From NCBI GenBank assembly GCA_964465065.1, contig CAYXHZ010000047.1:1-22603 (forward strand): 22,603 nucleotides of DNA, read 5' to 3'. This document shows, piece after piece, positions 21,027 to 22,603 of this stretch (position 1 is the stretch's first letter; every line of letters begins with the position of its first letter). The notes under the pieces were generated by a model. It searched no databases and was not told where the DNA came from. It saw only the letters and a list, made by a program, of their open reading frames with translations. Made by a program: the position numbers and the translations under genes. This DNA is from CAYMND01 sp964465065. Lineage in GTDB: Bacteria > Acidobacteriota > Aminicenantia > UBA2199.

Positions 21027-22559
21027 TCATTGAAAACCGACACTGCGGTAGGCCAGAGCCTCTTTGATGTGCATGTCTTCCACGGTCGGGCTGGCCTGCA
21101 GATCGGCTATGGTCTGGGCGACTTTGATGATGCGGAAGTAACTGCGCGCACTGATCGATAACGCCTCCGCGGCGTTTTTCAGGGTTTCCTCGGCCTCACG
21201 GCTCAGATGTACCAAGTGCTTGATCTCACGGTTGCCCATCTGGCCGTTGGCGAAAATCGTTTTACCGCGGCAGACCTTGAAACGCTGATTCTGCCTGATC
21301 CGGGCGCTGCTGACCCGTTGGGCGATATCCCGGGATGTTTCGGGCCTGGTGCTGGCCGTGATCTCCTGTATGGGCAGGCGGGGAATCTCCACCCGCAGAT
21401 CGATACGGTCGAGAAGCGGACGGGACAGCTTGCTGTAATAGCGGTGCCGGTAGCGCTCCATTCCGTAACTGTAACCTCCATCCGGACTGATGAAGCTGTC
21501 TTCGAAAGGATTCATGGCCGCCACCATCATGAAACGGGCCGGGTACGTGCAGGCGCACAAAGACCGGGAAATGGTGATCTGCCCGTCTTCCAGCGGTTGG
21601 CGCAGCACTTCGAGGGCACTTTTCTTGAAATGAGGGATTTCGTCGAGAAAGAGCACACCGTTGTGGGCCAGGGAAATTTCCCCAGGGATCGGGGTTTTGC
21701 CGCCTCCGCTCATGCCGACGTCGGAGATCGTGTGGTGCGGCGAGCGGAAGGGGCGTTGTCTGACCAGTCCGTTGCGGGCGTCGAGCATCCCGGCGGCGCT
21801 GTATATGAGCGAAGTCTCCAGTGTCTCGGCTTCCTCCATCGGTGGCAATATCGTCGACAAGGCCTTGGCCAGCATCGATTTCCCCGATCCCGGCGGACCG
21901 ATCATCAACAGGTTGTGAAAGCCGGCGGCGGCGATTTCCATGACCCGTTTGCCCAGGTGTTGCCCGTTGATGTCTGAAAAGTCCACCGGGGAATCGCTGG
22001 ATAGGGGAGGATTGTGCTCGGGCGAAGGCTCGGGAGTGAATGAGTTCGGGGATTGGATGAAATTGACCACCTCGAAAAGTTGGGAGAAGCCATAGACAGG
22101 TACCCCCTTGACGAATGCGGCTTCCGTAGCGTTGTCTTTAGGCAGGACGATTCCGGCCAGCCCTTTCTGCATGGTGTAGAGAGAAAAATTGAGACTGCCG
22201 CGGATCGGTTTGAGCTCTCCGGTGAGAGTCAGTTCGCCGCAGAACAGATAATTCTGCAGCGACTCGGTTTCGATGTGCAACTCCGTGCACAGGATGCCCA
22301 GGGCGATGGGCAGATCCAGACTGGCGCCCTCTTTTTTCAAGTCCGCCGGGATCAGGTTGACGACGATTTTTTGAGCGACAGGGTAGGAAAAACCGCAGTT
22401 GCGGATGGCCAAGCGCAGTCGTTCGCGGCTTTCTTTGACAGCGTTGTCCGGCAGGCCGACAATGGTGATGCCCGGAATTCCCCGAGAAAAAGCCACTTCC
22501 ACAACGGTGGCGTGGATATCCAGGCCGATCATGACGGCGGAATTGATTCTTGTGACCAT
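21027..22559 (-). CDS. comM: ComM/YifB-family AAA+ ATPase (Mg-chelatase-like)
   Basis: 510 residues on the minus strand, with a purine-rich GGGGGGAAG ribosome site before the ATG at 22559. Residues 1-170 are the N-terminal ChlI-like domain (GIPGITIVGLPDNAVKESRE). The AAA+ core has Walker A GPPGSGKSMLA (about 219-230), RPFRSPHHTISD, and Walker B VLFLDEIPHF, then LLDRIDLRVEIP and the C-terminal Mg_chelatase_C region ending near YFRIIKVAQTIADL. In characterised relatives ComM is a hexameric helicase that promotes branch migration during natural transformation. The cysteine-rich loop common after MNP (MNPCPCG type) is replaced by MNPFEDSFISPDGG (from residue 349). The gene converges on mraY with seven bases between stops and no terminator. 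Confidence 0.95.
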   Translation of the reverse strand: MVTRINSAVMIGLDIHATVVEVAFSRGIPGITIVGLPDNAVKESRERLRLAIRNCGFSYPVAQKIVVNLIPADLKKEGASLDLPIALGILCTELHIETESLQNYLFCGELTLTGELKPIRGSLNFSLYTMQKGLAGIVLPKDNATEAAFVKGVPVYGFSQLFEVVNFIQSPNSFTPEPSPEHNPPLSSDSPVDFSDINGQHLGKRVMEIAAAGFHNLLMIGPPGSGKSMLAKALSTILPPMEEAETLETSLIYSAAGMLDARNGLVRQRPFRSPHHTISDVGMSGGGKTPIPGEISLAHNGVLFLDEIPHFKKSALEVLRQPLEDGQITISRSLCACTYPARFMMVAAMNPFEDSFISPDGGYSYGMERYRHRYYSKLSRPLLDRIDLRVEIPRLPIQEITASTRPETSRDIAQRVSSARIRQNQRFKVCRGKTIFANGQMGNREIKHLVHLSREAEETLKNAAEALSISARSYFRIIKVAQTIADLQASPTVEDMHIKEALAYRSVGFQ

Positions 22560-22591
22560 TTCGCTTCCCCCCAGAAGGACGATTACGTAAA

Positions 22592-22597
22592 ATAATA
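22592..22597 (-). promoter_or_regulatory. Candidate -10 box for comM
   Basis: TATTAT on the minus strand (five of six to consensus) would start transcription near 22585, giving a leader of about 26 bases that contains the GGGGGGAAG ribosome site. Any -35 box would be beyond the window end. Confidence 0.35.
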
Positions 22598-22603
22598 TTT
22601 ATA

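Overview
The window (22.6 kb, GC-rich, two runs of exactly 100 N at 2071-2170 and 7651-7750) comes from a diderm, Gram-negative-type bacterium. Evidence for this is an outer-membrane beta-barrel ending in Phe, a periplasmic OPX polysaccharide exporter and a lipid II pathway. The lineage cannot be fixed from sequence alone. The intergenic heptanucleotide arrays, paired S9/M16 peptidases and carboxypeptidase-regulatory-like secreted protein would fit an uncultured Acidobacteriota/Aminicenantia- or Desulfobacterota-like genome, but this is a weak inference. The N runs suggest a scaffolded draft or metagenome assembly.

Region 1 (1-12.3 kb) is a surface-polysaccharide locus on the + strand. It opens with three nucleotide-sugar genes of the UDP-ManNAc3NAcA type: a WbpB/WlbA-like dehydrogenase (5' truncated), a WbpD/WlbB-like N-acetyltransferase and, after a gap, a WbpI/WecB-like 2-epimerase. 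A separately transcribed small secreted protein follows, with its own promoter and terminator. Next comes the export and polymerisation machine: an outer-membrane beta-barrel, an OPX (Wza-like) protein lacking the outer-membrane helix, a Wzz/BY-kinase co-polymerase split by the second gap, a PHP-type tyrosine phosphatase (CpsB/YwqE-like), an O-antigen ligase/polymerase-like membrane protein, and a membrane-anchored TPR-like protein. The last four genes are joined by 4-nt overlaps or a 2-nt gap. The locus ends in a decayed B12-binding radical-SAM-type gene (12279-12530).

Region 2 (12.6-16.1 kb) holds two divergent peptidase genes, an M16 zinc peptidase (-) and a secreted S9 prolyl-oligopeptidase-family enzyme (+).

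Region 3 (16.1-22.6 kb) is a peptidoglycan-precursor module. One 1259-residue reading frame fuses MurG, an FHA-like domain, the lipid II flippase MurJ and a C-terminal HEAT-like domain. It overlaps mraY by 4 nt. The two genes therefore encode lipid I synthesis, lipid II synthesis and lipid II flipping, with MurG and MurJ physically joined. A convergent ComM/YifB-family AAA+ ATPase closes the window.

The most notable signals are the MurG-FHA-MurJ-HEAT fusion coupled to mraY, and a family of 7-bp tandem repeats (consensus CNNGTCA) sitting directly upstream of several polysaccharide gene starts. One of these arrays is translated as the start of a signal peptide.
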